Virus record (IMG/VR): IMGVR_UViG_3300048930_000991
Location: 1-64,000 of that record
DNA length: 64,000 bases
Origin: a virus
Direction: 5' to 3' (one strand)
In this document: one piece after another, positions 49,148-57,268 of the stretch
How positions within the stretch are numbered: position 1 is the stretch's first letter
Layout: each line of letters begins with the position of its first letter
Program-made: the position numbers and the translations under genes
Notes under the pieces: generated by a model
The model's database searches: none
What the model was told of the DNA's origin: nothing
Seen by the model: the letters and a program-made list of their open reading frames with translations, nothing else

Positions 49148-49876
49148 ATGTCCATCGCGATCGCCTATCCCGCAGCCGCAGCGCTCAGCCCGCGCCAGGA
49201 CGCAGCTGTCCCAGCCATTCGTACCGTCGCCGCCCAGGTCCGGCGCCAGATCCCGCGCGAGCCCGACAGCCTCTCGCTGACCCTCCCGGCACTGATCGAC
49301 GCCTGTCGCGCGGTCGAGGTGAACGAACAGCGCCTGTCCGTGTCCTGGGAGCTGGGCCGCGCGCTGCGCGATGAGTTCGGCCAGTCCGTGCTCGGCCTCT
49401 GCGACATCGATGCGCACGAACCGGGCTGGGCCTACATCGCGGTCAATGGACCAATGACAGCCAATCGCCCTGATCTGGCGCTGAGCACAGCGGCGCATGA
49501 GCTCGGCCATCTGCTGTTCGACGTGCCGGCCGCGCTGGCCAGGGGAGACCACCGCTATCACGCGGTGGCCAGTTCCCCGCGGGCGCTCGAACGCCAGGGT
49601 CGTGGCGCTGAAGCCCGAGCCAACGAGTTCATGGGCGCCCTGCTGGCGCCGCCGGTGCAGCTGCACACGCGGCTGCTGGCCTATGCGCGCAGCGAGGGGC
49701 TGCGGCTCTGCCGCGGGCCGCACCAGGGCCGGCCGGCCAGCCCGATCGTCGCGGCCGGCAATCCGCCGGATGTCCTGGCGGGCGTGCTGGCGGCGCTGGC
49801 CGGCGATTTCGGTGTGTCCGAGCGGTTCATCGCCGTGCGCCTATCTCGCTACGGCCTGGTGGAAGGAGGCGTGTGA
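49148..49876 (+). CDS. ImmA/IrrE-family metalloprotease
   Basis: This 242-residue protein carries the zinc motif HELGH at about residues 118-122 (STAAHELGHLLFDVP), with the third ligand in the EARANEFMGALLAP helix near 165. The N-terminal 60 residues are helical. ImmA-type proteases cleave XRE repressors such as ImmR and thereby induce mobile elements. The XRE gene directly follows with an ATGA-like overlap. I chose the ATG at 49148, with GGGGA ten bases upstream; a TTG at 49139 is possible. The LexA box just upstream would make the protease SOS-inducible. Confidence 0.85.
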   Translation: MSIAIAYPAAAALSPRQDAAVPAIRTVAAQVRRQIPREPDSLSLTLPALIDACRAVEVNEQRLSVSWELGRALRDEFGQSVLGLCDIDAHEPGWAYIAVNGPMTANRPDLALSTAAHELGHLLFDVPAALARGDHRYHAVASSPRALERQGRGAEARANEFMGALLAPPVQLHTRLLAYARSEGLRLCRGPHQGRPASPIVAAGNPPDVLAGVLAALAGDFGVSERFIAVRLSRYGLVEGGV

Positions 49877-50157
49877 TGGCGTTCGGCGATGTGGTGCGCG
49901 CCCGGCGCACGGAGCTCGCGATCGGGCTCAACGATTTGGCCGAGCGGATGGGGATCTCCCCCGGCTATTGGTCACGGATCGAGCGCAATCTCGACAAGCC
50001 ACCGAGCGATGAGGTGGTCCAGCGCGCCGCGGCGATCCTCGGCATTCCGCTCGACGCGCTGTTTGTCGAGGCGGAGCGCCTGCCGCCCGATATGCGCAAG
50101 GACATGGGTCGCGTCGTGCTGGCCTATCGGCGCCTGCGCAGCATGCGTGCTGGCTGA
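49873..50157 (+). CDS. XRE-family repressor (ImmR/Cro-like)
   Basis: This 94-residue protein has a classic XRE domain: VVRARRTELAIGLNDLAERMGISPGYWSRIER covers helices 1-4 with the recognition helix near residues 29-37. The C-terminus is short and has no S24 peptidase domain, so RecA-stimulated self-cleavage cannot occur. Induction would then need the protease encoded immediately upstream. The likely operators are the GGGTGCG repeats. The start overlaps the protease stop. Confidence 0.83.
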   Translation: MMAFGDVVRARRTELAIGLNDLAERMGISPGYWSRIERNLDKPPSDEVVQRAAAILGIPLDALFVEAERLPPDMRKDMGRVVLAYRRLRSMRAG

Positions 50158-50168
50158 GGGAGGAGGCG

Positions 50169-50840
50169 ATGGCAAACCCTCCAAAGAAGAAGGTCTTCTA
50201 CCAGATCGACGAAGTGTGCGAGCGGCTCGGGCTGTCGCTACTCGATATGTCGGTGCTGGTATCCGAGCGGAAGATCCAGCTCTGCACCGCAGTGGCTGGC
50301 TTACTGGTGGAGGACGGCCACTACGAGGTCGCGCTCGATGGCGATGATGCGCCGGTCCCTGATGACCGCTCGCGTGTGCAGGGCCTCGTCGACCTGAAGC
50401 CAGACGATGCGTGGTTCGTTCTGCGGCATGGATCGCAGACGATCTTCTGGCTGGCTGCCGAGCCGGGTTGCTACCGGCGCCTGGTCAGCACGAGCGAGGA
50501 AGACCGCGGCTACACCGTCATCCGTGACGAGGTCGGCGTGCGCCACGAGGAGTTCGCGCGCTACGCGGTCACCGAGGAAGCGCTGGATAACATCGCGCTT
50601 GGACCGAAGGCCAGAGGACGCGGCTCGCAGCCGATTTATGACTGGGATGCGGCTCGGCTCGAGGCGTGTCGGCTGATCTACTTCGAGGGTGTGCCGGGGT
50701 CCTTCGGCGCCCTGATCCGGCATGTGCAGGGCTGGTTTGCCGAGAAGGGCGGCAGGGTGCCCGACGAGAGCACGATGAAGCGTCGGCTACGCGATGTCTG
50801 GGCCATGTTTGGATCGGAGGCAAAGCCGAAGGCGGCGTGA
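50169..50840 (+). CDS. Unknown protein of the immunity operon
   Basis: This 223-residue protein begins MANPPKKKVFYQIDEVCERLGLSLLDMSVLV, where the start reads like a MerR/excisionase-type helix-turn-helix. The middle is beta-rich (DAWFVLRHGSQTIFWLAAEPGCYRRLV). The C-terminus (DESTMKRRLRDVWAMFG) is helical and resembles a segment found in many alphaproteobacterial phage proteins of unknown role. It follows the repressor gene by 11 bases and ends at a strong hairpin. A regulatory role is inferred. Confidence 0.65.
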   Translation: MANPPKKKVFYQIDEVCERLGLSLLDMSVLVSERKIQLCTAVAGLLVEDGHYEVALDGDDAPVPDDRSRVQGLVDLKPDDAWFVLRHGSQTIFWLAAEPGCYRRLVSTSEEDRGYTVIRDEVGVRHEEFARYAVTEEALDNIALGPKARGRGSQPIYDWDAARLEACRLIYFEGVPGSFGALIRHVQGWFAEKGGRVPDESTMKRRLRDVWAMFGSEAKPKAA

Positions 50841-50854
50841 TCGGGGTTCTTCGC

Positions 50855-50878
50855 GTGGTGCCGTGAGAACGGCACCAC
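50855..50878 (+). terminator. Strong hairpin after the immunity operon
   Basis: GTGGTGCCGT (50855-50864) pairs perfectly with ACGGCACCAC (50869-50878) around a GAGA tetraloop. It begins 15 bases after the stop of the preceding gene and is the strongest hairpin I noticed in an intergenic position. There is no long U-run after it, so it may need Rho or act as an RNA end stabiliser. It separates the immunity operon from the recombinase cassette. Confidence 0.6.
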
Positions 50879-50923
50879 CGCAAATCCGTACATAACAGGC
50901 AGGACCATGCGTGTTGGATCGCG

Positions 50924-51127
50924 ATGCCCCTGCCGACCCCGACCAATCACCACCACCCGCCCCACCTCCGCGAGGTGTGCGACCTTCTCGCGCGCGGCCT
51001 GCTGCGGCTCCGCAGCCGCGCTGCCGAGGAAGCGGCGCGGGGTGCGGCGGACCGGGGAGAGCGGTTGCTACACTTCCCGGCCGCCCAGCGCCTGCATGCG
51101 AACCGGACCACCCGGAGAGACGCATGA
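50924..51127 (+). CDS. Small protein upstream of DUF2924 gene
   Basis: This 67-residue protein starts MPLPTPTNHHHPPHLREVCDLL. The centre is helical (LLARGLLRLRSRAAEEAARG), and the ending HFPAAQRLHANRT is a pattern I associate with small proteins preceding DUF2924 genes. The stop overlaps the DUF2924 start (ATGA), which supports translation. Function unknown; it belongs to the recombinase cassette. Confidence 0.62.
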   Translation: MPLPTPTNHHHPPHLREVCDLLARGLLRLRSRAAEEAARGAADRGERLLHFPAAQRLHANRTTRRDA

Positions 51128-51630
51128 CGCGCACCACGAAGCCCAAGCCCGCCACCCCGCCGGCGTTCGCCGCCCCCGCCATCCCCCCTGCCGACGTGCT
51201 GGGCCGGCTCGCCGCCCTGAAGACCGCCGCCACACCCGCGCTGAAGCAGCAGTGGCGCGACCTCTTCGGCACCGAGCCGCCGCCCTACAACCGGCGCTTC
51301 CTGGAGAGCCGGCTCGCCTACCGAATCCAAGAGCTTGCCTATGGCGGCCTGAAGCCGGAGACGCTGGCGCGGCTCGAGGCGCTCGGCGAGCAGCTCGACG
51401 GCGGCAAGGTCACCGTCCGCCGCATGCGCGGCGATGATAAGCCGCTCGCCGGCACGCAGCTGATCCGCGAGTACCGGGGCGTCGAGCACGTCGTGACCGT
51501 GACGCGCGCCGGCTACGAGTACGGGGGCCGCCCCTACCAATCGCTCTCTGCCATCGCCCGCGCCATCACTGGCACGCGGTGGAACGGCCGCGTGTTCTTC
51601 GGCCTGCGCCCGAGTCGGGGCGCGGCATGA
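51124..51630 (+). CDS. DUF2924-domain protein
   Basis: This 168-residue protein has the DUF2924 core: LKQQWRDLFGTEPPPYNRRFLESRLAYRIQ, then LIREYRGVEHVVTVTRAGYEYGGRPYQSLSAIARAITGT. The final part resembles a small DNA-binding fold with the YxSLSAIA-A-TG pattern. It always appears before a serine recombinase in many alphaproteobacterial islands and may be a directionality or accessory factor. It overlaps both neighbours by four bases. Confidence 0.85.
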   Translation: MTRTTKPKPATPPAFAAPAIPPADVLGRLAALKTAATPALKQQWRDLFGTEPPPYNRRFLESRLAYRIQELAYGGLKPETLARLEALGEQLDGGKVTVRRMRGDDKPLAGTQLIREYRGVEHVVTVTRAGYEYGGRPYQSLSAIARAITGTRWNGRVFFGLRPSRGAA

Positions 51631-52979
51631 AGCGCGACGCGAAGGCGACCGGCATCATGCCGGGCACCGTGAAGAAGCTCCGCTGCGCGGTCTACACCCG
51701 GAAGTCGAGCGAGGAAGGCCTCGACATGGAGTTCAACTCCCTCGATGCGCAGCGCGAAGCGTGTGAGGCGTTTATCGCCAGCCAGCGCGCCGAGGGCTGG
51801 GTGCTGGTGCGCGAGCGCTACGACGATGGCGGCATCTCCGGCGGGACGCTGGAACGCCCCGCCCTGAAGCGCCTCGTCGCCGACATCCAGGAGGGGCTGG
51901 TCGACGTGGTGGTGGTGTACAAGATCGACCGCCTGAGCCGCTCGCTGGTCGACTTCACCAAGCTGGTCGAGGTGTTCGACGCGAACCAGGTCACCTTCGT
52001 CTCGGTGACGCAGTCATTCAACACCACCACCAGCATGGGGCGGCTGACGCTGAACATCCTCCTGTCTTTCGCGCAGTTCGAGCGGGAGGTCATCGGCGAG
52101 CGGATCCGCGACAAGGTCGCGGCGTCGCGCAAGCGGGGCATGTGGATGGGCGGCTTCGTGCCGCTGGGCTACGACGTGCGCGAGCGAAAGCTGTTGGTGA
52201 ACGACGCAGAGGCCGCATTGGTGCGGCGGATCTTCCAGGGCTTCGTCGAGATGGAATCGTGCACGAGGCTGGTGCAGGTGCTGCGCGCCGAGGGCGCCAC
52301 GACGAAGCGGGGCCGCCCACTGACCAAGAGCGACGTCTACCGCATCCTCAGCAACCGCGTGTACCTCGGCGAGGCGGTGCACAAGGGCACGGCCTATCCC
52401 GGCGAGCACGACGCCATCGTCACCCAGGCGCAGTGGGACGCGGTGCATGCCATCCTGCAGGTCAGCCCGCGGGTGCGGGTCAACCGGACACGGAACACCA
52501 CCGCGCCGCTGCTGCGCGGGCTGATCTTCGATAGCGACGGCCGCGCCATGTCGCCGAGCCATAGCCGCGGCCGAGGCGGGCAGATGTACCGCTACTATGT
52601 CAGCCAGGCGGTGCTGAAGGGCGGCGCGACGGAACGGCCGGCGATCGCGCGTCTGCCGGCCGGCGAGATCGAAGCGGCGGTGGTCGCGCAGGTCCGCGGG
52701 CTTCTGCGGCAGCCAGAGATGGTGGTCGGCACCTGGCGGGCCGCGCGCAGCACAGCGCCGGACGTCACCGAGCAGGAGGTACTGCTGGCGCTGGAGCGGA
52801 TCGAACCGCTGTGGGACGAGCTGTTCCCGGCCGAGCGGGCGCGCATCGTGCGGCTGCTGGTGGACCGCGTCGACGTCCGGGCCGAGGGCGCCGCGGTGCG
52901 GCTGCGGCTGGACGGGCTCGGCAGCCTGGTGCGCGACCTCGCTGCGCAGGCGCCCGAGGCCGGGAGGGTCGCAGCATGA
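51627..52979 (+). CDS. Serine recombinase, likely prophage integrase
   Basis: This protein has 450 residues. The resolvase domain includes CAVYTRKSSEEGLDMEFNSLDAQREA (nucleophile Ser in RKSS near residue 29) and VVYKIDRLSRSLVDF. The recombinase domain follows, with VPLGYDVRERKLLVND and an RGLIFDSDGRAMSPSHSRG stretch. That last part takes the place of the zinc ribbon but has no cysteines. The C-terminus has a coiled-coil-like segment. The start (MKRDAKATG) overlaps the DUF2924 stop. It is the probable integrase of the prophage by position, and the right att site should lie close by. Confidence 0.87.
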   Translation: MKRDAKATGIMPGTVKKLRCAVYTRKSSEEGLDMEFNSLDAQREACEAFIASQRAEGWVLVRERYDDGGISGGTLERPALKRLVADIQEGLVDVVVVYKIDRLSRSLVDFTKLVEVFDANQVTFVSVTQSFNTTTSMGRLTLNILLSFAQFEREVIGERIRDKVAASRKRGMWMGGFVPLGYDVRERKLLVNDAEAALVRRIFQGFVEMESCTRLVQVLRAEGATTKRGRPLTKSDVYRILSNRVYLGEAVHKGTAYPGEHDAIVTQAQWDAVHAILQVSPRVRVNRTRNTTAPLLRGLIFDSDGRAMSPSHSRGRGGQMYRYYVSQAVLKGGATERPAIARLPAGEIEAAVVAQVRGLLRQPEMVVGTWRAARSTAPDVTEQEVLLALERIEPLWDELFPAERARIVRLLVDRVDVRAEGAAVRLRLDGLGSLVRDLAAQAPEAGRVAA

Positions 52980-53407
52980 GCGAGGCGGCACAGACCCTCA
53001 CCGTGGTCATCCCGCTCTCGGTGAAGTCGCGCGGCGGGCGGAAGGCGATGGTGACGCCCGGCGTGCTGGCGCTGGAGGGCCGGCAGGACATCACGCTCAT
53101 CAAGGCGGTCGCACGCGCCTTCCGGTGGCGGCGGATGCTGGAAGCCGGCCGCTTCGCGACCATCAACGAACTGGCCGCGGCCGAGAAGATCAACTCTTCC
53201 TATGTCTCGCGGGTGCTGCGGCTGACGCTGCTGGCGCCGGACATCGTCGAGGCGATCCTGGATGGGCGGCAGCCCGAGGGGATGGCGCTGCCAGCGCTGA
53301 TGGAGGGGTTTCAGGTAGAGTGGGACCGGCAGCCGCCGCGATGGGCGCTGGTAGTCGGTGCACCGCCAAATGCTTCTCCAAACCTGACCGGATCGGCTAT
53401 CAGCTAG
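52976..53407 (+). CDS. HTH-containing protein of the recombinase cassette
   Basis: This 143-residue protein starts MSEAAQTLTVVIPLSVK, overlapping the recombinase stop. A likely helix-turn-helix is at about residues 60-85 (FATINELAAAEKINSSYVSRVLRLTLL), resembling the ParB/Spo0J HTH. LAPDIVEAILDGRQPEGMAL follows and is a common signature of the third protein in DUF2924-recombinase cassettes. It may regulate or assist recombination. The defence operon begins 65 bases downstream. Confidence 0.75.
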   Translation: MSEAAQTLTVVIPLSVKSRGGRKAMVTPGVLALEGRQDITLIKAVARAFRWRRMLEAGRFATINELAAAEKINSSYVSRVLRLTLLAPDIVEAILDGRQPEGMALPALMEGFQVEWDRQPPRWALVVGAPPNASPNLTGSAIS

Positions 53408-53471
53408 GTGCCGGGGGACGGGAATCGGTTTAGCCTGGCACAGTCTGAAAAATCTGGGTGAATACAGGCTC

Positions 53472-56400
53472 ATGGCTATCGCAACGATCAAGCAGCTTTG
53501 CACGCCCAATGCTGTCGTCACCGGCGACAGCCTCGTTGAGCAAGTTGCGCAGATTGATGATCTCGCCAAAGGCAAGGTCGATGGCCGTGAATTCTTCCGA
53601 CGAAATCACTTCACCTCCGGCCTAGACTTGCTCGTGAAGCGCGGGTTCGATCGGCTCGCGGGCAAGTCAGAAGATGGCGCCTTCTACCTCACCCAGGCCA
53701 TGGGAGGAGGAAAAACCCACAGCCTCATCGCATTCGGGCTTTTGGCTTCAGACCCCGCCCTCAGGCGGGAAATCGTGCCGCGCATCGTCACGGGCTCGGA
53801 ATTCGGCGCGGCCAAGGTGGTCATCTTCAACGGCCACCAGAACCCGGAGACCCTCCTCTGGGGCTACATCGCCGAACAGCTCGGCCGGCCTGATGTGATG
53901 GCGCCGTTCTGGCGTAGTGGTGCGAAGACACCCGGCGTCGATGAATGGGTGCAGGCCCTCGGCACCGAACCCGTTCTCATCCTTTTGGACGAGCTGCCCA
54001 GCTACCTCCAGATGGCCCAGGGCGAGCCGGTGGGCGCCACAACCCTCGGCGACCTGACGATCGGCGCCTTGGAGCGGCTGTTCAACGCGCTGCCGCGATG
54101 CCCGCGTGCCTGCGTCGTCGTCACCAATCTGAAGGACGACGTGTACCTGGAGGGCTCAGGCCAGCTCCGCACGCTGATTGAGAGCCTGACCAAGCACTAC
54201 GATCGCAACGCCCAGGCCATCACGCCCGTCCAGCAAAACTCGGGCGAGGTCTTCGCCATTGTCCGAAAGCGCCTCTTCGACGGCTTGCCCAGCGCGGACC
54301 GGATCGACGAGATCGCGCAGGCCTACGTTGCCGCTCTCCAGAAGGCCAAACGGGTCGACACGATCCCCACCACGCCGGAGACCTTTGTCGAGCGCATCCG
54401 GGAAACCTACCCGTTCCATCCGTCGATCCGCGACATCGTCGCCCGTTTCGCCGAGAATCGCGGCTACCAGAAGACGCGCGCCCTAATCCGTTTGCTTCGC
54501 CTCGCCGTCCGGGGCGCGATGGCGAGCAATGGCAACGCATTCCTGGTCGGCCTCCAGCACCTCGATTTCAACGACCAGGCCACGATCGAGGAAATCCGGA
54601 AGATCAACCCGGCCTATAGCAACGCAATCTCGCGCGACGTCTCCGACCGCGGCAACGCCCTCGCCGAGAAGATCGACGCGATCGACGGCAACACGACCGC
54701 ATCGGGTGTTGCGAAGCAGCTGCTGATGTCCTCGCTCTCCAACGCTGAGTCCCCCCTGCGCGGCCTCACAGACGGCGAGCTGATCGAGACCCTGGTTGAT
54801 CCCCTGCTCGAAGTCTCCGAGATCAAGACCGCGCTCAGCCGCATTCAGGGCCAGGCTTGGTATCTCTTTCAGGGCATCGATCAGCGCGTATTCTTTGGCC
54901 AGACGGCCAACGTCACCGCTGAGATCACCGAGATCGCGGCCAACATCGCCGAGGAACAGGTCGACCAGACCCTGCGTGAGAAGCTGCGCGAGGTCTTCAA
55001 GCCGCGGGCCGGGGCGCTGTACTCGGACAAGATGGCCATCCTGCCGGCGCTGGATGAGATCCAGCTCGACGACGAACGCCCCACGCTGGTGATCCTGGAA
55101 CGGCCCGCCGACAAGCTGCCGCAGGACTTCGTCGACTGGTGGAACAAGCAGGACCTGCAGAACCGCGTCCTCGTCCTCACCGCCGACCCCAATGCCGTCA
55201 CCACGCTGCGGCTCAGCGCGCGACGCATGAGAGCCATCGGCAAAGTGGAGGAGCGCATCAAGGCGCAGCACGGCCAGGGCTCGCCGCAGATGGCCGAACT
55301 CGATGGCGTGCGCGACCGTGAAGCGGCCAACTTCACCAGCGCCCTGCGCGAGACCTTTAAGACCATCGTGTTCCCGATGACGAAGGCGCTGCGTCGCGTG
55401 GACGACTTCCGCATGGAGTTCGACCGCAACGACTACTCCGGCGAGCAGCAGATCATCGACACGCTGACGAAGCGTGGCAAATTCATCCCGAGCGATCAGT
55501 TCGACGGCAAGTTCGAGAACATCCGGCTCGATGCTGAGGACATGCTGTTCGACGCCGACGCAGTGCAGGCATCGTCGTTGCGCCGCAATGCTGCTGTCCG
55601 CTCCGGCTGGTTCTGGCTGCCGAAGGGCGGGCTGGAGCAGTTGGTCCGCACCGCCGTGCAGCGAGGCTTCTGGCGCGAGAAGGAGGGCCTGGTCGCCAAG
55701 AAGTGGGAACGCCTGACGAAGGTCACCGCCCGGCAGGATGACTTCGCCCAGGACCCGATGGTCACCGGCCGCTTCCAGATCAACGTCACCCCCGAGGATG
55801 CCGACATCGTCTATGTGTCGGAGAGCGGCCCTCCCGACCCCGCAAAGGCCACCAGGCTGGATGGGCGCGTCTATGAGACGGCGGCACCGGCGGTCTGGTT
55901 CCTCGGCGTCGATTCCAAGGGCGTGGCGAAGACCGGCGCTGCCTGCGAGTGGCGCGCGACCCTGCGCGTGAAGCCCGACGTGCGGCGCCTGGCCACCGGC
56001 TATCGCGTGGCGCTCCTGGCCATCCCGCGGGCTGCAACGATTCGCGCGACCTTTGACGACACCGACCCCCGGACCGGGCCGGAGGTGCCGCACGCTGAGA
56101 TCGATGCGCCGCCCAACGCCCGCAAGCTGCGCGTGGTCGCGGAACTGCATGGACAGTTCAGCCAGGAGGAAACCGCTCCGCTGGCGACCGGCATGGATGA
56201 AGGCCCCTTCAACCCAAGCAAGCCGAAGCTGAAGCCCGACGCCCCTGTCACCATGATCTCCAAGTTCGAGCCGAAGGACACCGCGGCGGCTTTCTCCGCG
56301 CTCGACCGCTTGGCGAAGCTGCCGGAAGCAAAGGTGCTTGGCGGCACGATCGACTTGAACGGCATGCGGTCGGAGGCGGATTTCCTCACGCTCCGTCTGG

Positions 56401-56591
56401 GGCGTGACGTGCCCATTCCCGCTTCGGCACTCGATCAGAAAGTGAAGGATTTGCTGGCCTTGCTCTCCGCCGAGGCGCCCACGGTGAAGCTCCGGCTCGA
56501 CGGTATTGCCTTTCCGTCCGGACGGGACCTCATGGCCTTCTGCGACGCGGCAGGTGAGGATTTCGACCGCGTCGCCTGGAAGCAGGACTGA
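53472..56591 (+). CDS. DUF499 AAA+ ATPase, anti-phage-associated
   Basis: This 1039-residue protein has Walker A QAMGGGKTHS near residue 77 and a Walker B/sensor stretch EPVLILLDELPSYLQ near 155. VVVTNLKDDVYLEG follows. The N-terminal start IKQLCTPNAVVTGDSLVEQVAQIDDL is typical of the family. The C-terminal third is beta-rich and may bind partners. In known loci DUF499 proteins are encoded with DUF3780, DUF1156 methyltransferase and PLD-helicase genes, as here. The ATPase probably drives DNA inspection or remodelling. It starts the operon with only 64 bases of leader after the recombinase cassette. Confidence 0.85.
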   Translation: MAIATIKQLCTPNAVVTGDSLVEQVAQIDDLAKGKVDGREFFRRNHFTSGLDLLVKRGFDRLAGKSEDGAFYLTQAMGGGKTHSLIAFGLLASDPALRREIVPRIVTGSEFGAAKVVIFNGHQNPETLLWGYIAEQLGRPDVMAPFWRSGAKTPGVDEWVQALGTEPVLILLDELPSYLQMAQGEPVGATTLGDLTIGALERLFNALPRCPRACVVVTNLKDDVYLEGSGQLRTLIESLTKHYDRNAQAITPVQQNSGEVFAIVRKRLFDGLPSADRIDEIAQAYVAALQKAKRVDTIPTTPETFVERIRETYPFHPSIRDIVARFAENRGYQKTRALIRLLRLAVRGAMASNGNAFLVGLQHLDFNDQATIEEIRKINPAYSNAISRDVSDRGNALAEKIDAIDGNTTASGVAKQLLMSSLSNAESPLRGLTDGELIETLVDPLLEVSEIKTALSRIQGQAWYLFQGIDQRVFFGQTANVTAEITEIAANIAEEQVDQTLREKLREVFKPRAGALYSDKMAILPALDEIQLDDERPTLVILERPADKLPQDFVDWWNKQDLQNRVLVLTADPNAVTTLRLSARRMRAIGKVEERIKAQHGQGSPQMAELDGVRDREAANFTSALRETFKTIVFPMTKALRRVDDFRMEFDRNDYSGEQQIIDTLTKRGKFIPSDQFDGKFENIRLDAEDMLFDADAVQASSLRRNAAVRSGWFWLPKGGLEQLVRTAVQRGFWREKEGLVAKKWERLTKVTARQDDFAQDPMVTGRFQINVTPEDADIVYVSESGPPDPAKATRLDGRVYETAAPAVWFLGVDSKGVAKTGAACEWRATLRVKPDVRRLATGYRVALLAIPRAATIRATFDDTDPRTGPEVPHAEIDAPPNARKLRVVAELHGQFSQEETAPLATGMDEGPFNPSKPKLKPDAPVTMISKFEPKDTAAAFSALDRLAKLPEAKVLGGTIDLNGMRSEADFLTLRLGRDVPIPASALDQKVKDLLALLSAEAPTVKLRLDGIAFPSGRDLMAFCDAAGEDFDRVAWKQD

Positions 56592-56596
56592 CGATC

Positions 56597-57268
56597 ATGG
56601 CCCACGCCCCCGCCGCACCCGCACCCGCCAGCTTCGACTGCGCCGACATCTATCAGGAGCACGGCTTTCTCGTGCGCCTCACCAAGGGCCGCGACGCGAA
56701 GGTGCAGGTGTTCGAGGTCTTCGGCCGCCCGCCGACGGAACGCGAACCGCAATGGGCGCCCGAGACCATTCTGCGCTGCGAGGCCGCGCGCGAGGTCTGG
56801 GACGTCGTCTCGCCCGAGGCGCGCGCCGAGTTCAACCGGCGCCTGAAGACAGAGAACCGTCCGGCGGGGCGCTGGGGTGCGGATGAGACGGCCGTGCAGC
56901 GCCTGTTCGGCAAGGAATTGCTGGTGCTGCTCTGGGCCATCGAGCTGCCTGACGTGAAGCCGGAGGAGGTCGGCGTCGCGATCCGCAACTGGCTGGGGCT
57001 GAAGCCCGAGGAGCGCTGGTGGCTCTACACCATGACCGCTGCCGGCACCGGGCTGGCGCACCAGGCTGGCATGGGGTGGCGCGGCGCCCTGCGGCAGGCG
57101 CTGTGCTTCGGCACCCGCCACGACGCCTTCCACCTGGGGGCGGTGACCGGCCGCGGCACGCTGGAGCCGCGGTTGAATGCCCAGTACGTGCAGCCGAAGC
57201 GCAAGCCAAGCCGCAAGAAGAGTGATGACCCTGGCTTCTTTTTCGCTCCGGCGCTGCCGGCCGAATGA
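56597..57268 (+). CDS. DUF3780 protein, anti-phage-associated
   Basis: This 223-residue protein starts MAHAPAAPAPASFDCADIYQ. The sequence is largely helical with conserved aromatic clusters (LLWAIELPDVKPEEVGVAIRNWLGLKPEERWWLY). A basic tail (KRKPSRKKSDD) could bind nucleic acid. It is between the DUF499 and DUF1156 genes, the typical place for DUF3780. The last four bases overlap the next start. Its biochemical role is unknown. Confidence 0.8.
   Translation: MAHAPAAPAPASFDCADIYQEHGFLVRLTKGRDAKVQVFEVFGRPPTEREPQWAPETILRCEAAREVWDVVSPEARAEFNRRLKTENRPAGRWGADETAVQRLFGKELLVLLWAIELPDVKPEEVGVAIRNWLGLKPEERWWLYTMTAAGTGLAHQAGMGWRGALRQALCFGTRHDAFHLGAVTGRGTLEPRLNAQYVQPKRKPSRKKSDDPGFFFAPALPAE

Larger units (their letters stand above)
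6983..53407. mobile_element. Lambda-like siphoprophage with cargo (limits approximate)
   Basis: From the tailspike gene to the recombinase cassette the window holds a nearly complete siphovirus genome: terminase, portal, capsid, tail, lysis, replication, recombination, repressor and recombinase genes. Late and early genes share the minus strand and face a plus-strand repressor region. Clear cargo consists of a Lamassu-type operon, two antitoxin-toxin' remnants and a ParDE pair. I could not find matching att repeats, so both limits are estimates. Whether the recombinase/ParB module at 2561-6454 belongs to the same element is open. All structural genes look intact, so the prophage could be inducible. 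Confidence 0.8.

Noticed and set aside
7007-53407. Insertion sequences
   Set aside because: I looked for DDE transposase motifs and terminal inverted repeats in the junctions and found none.
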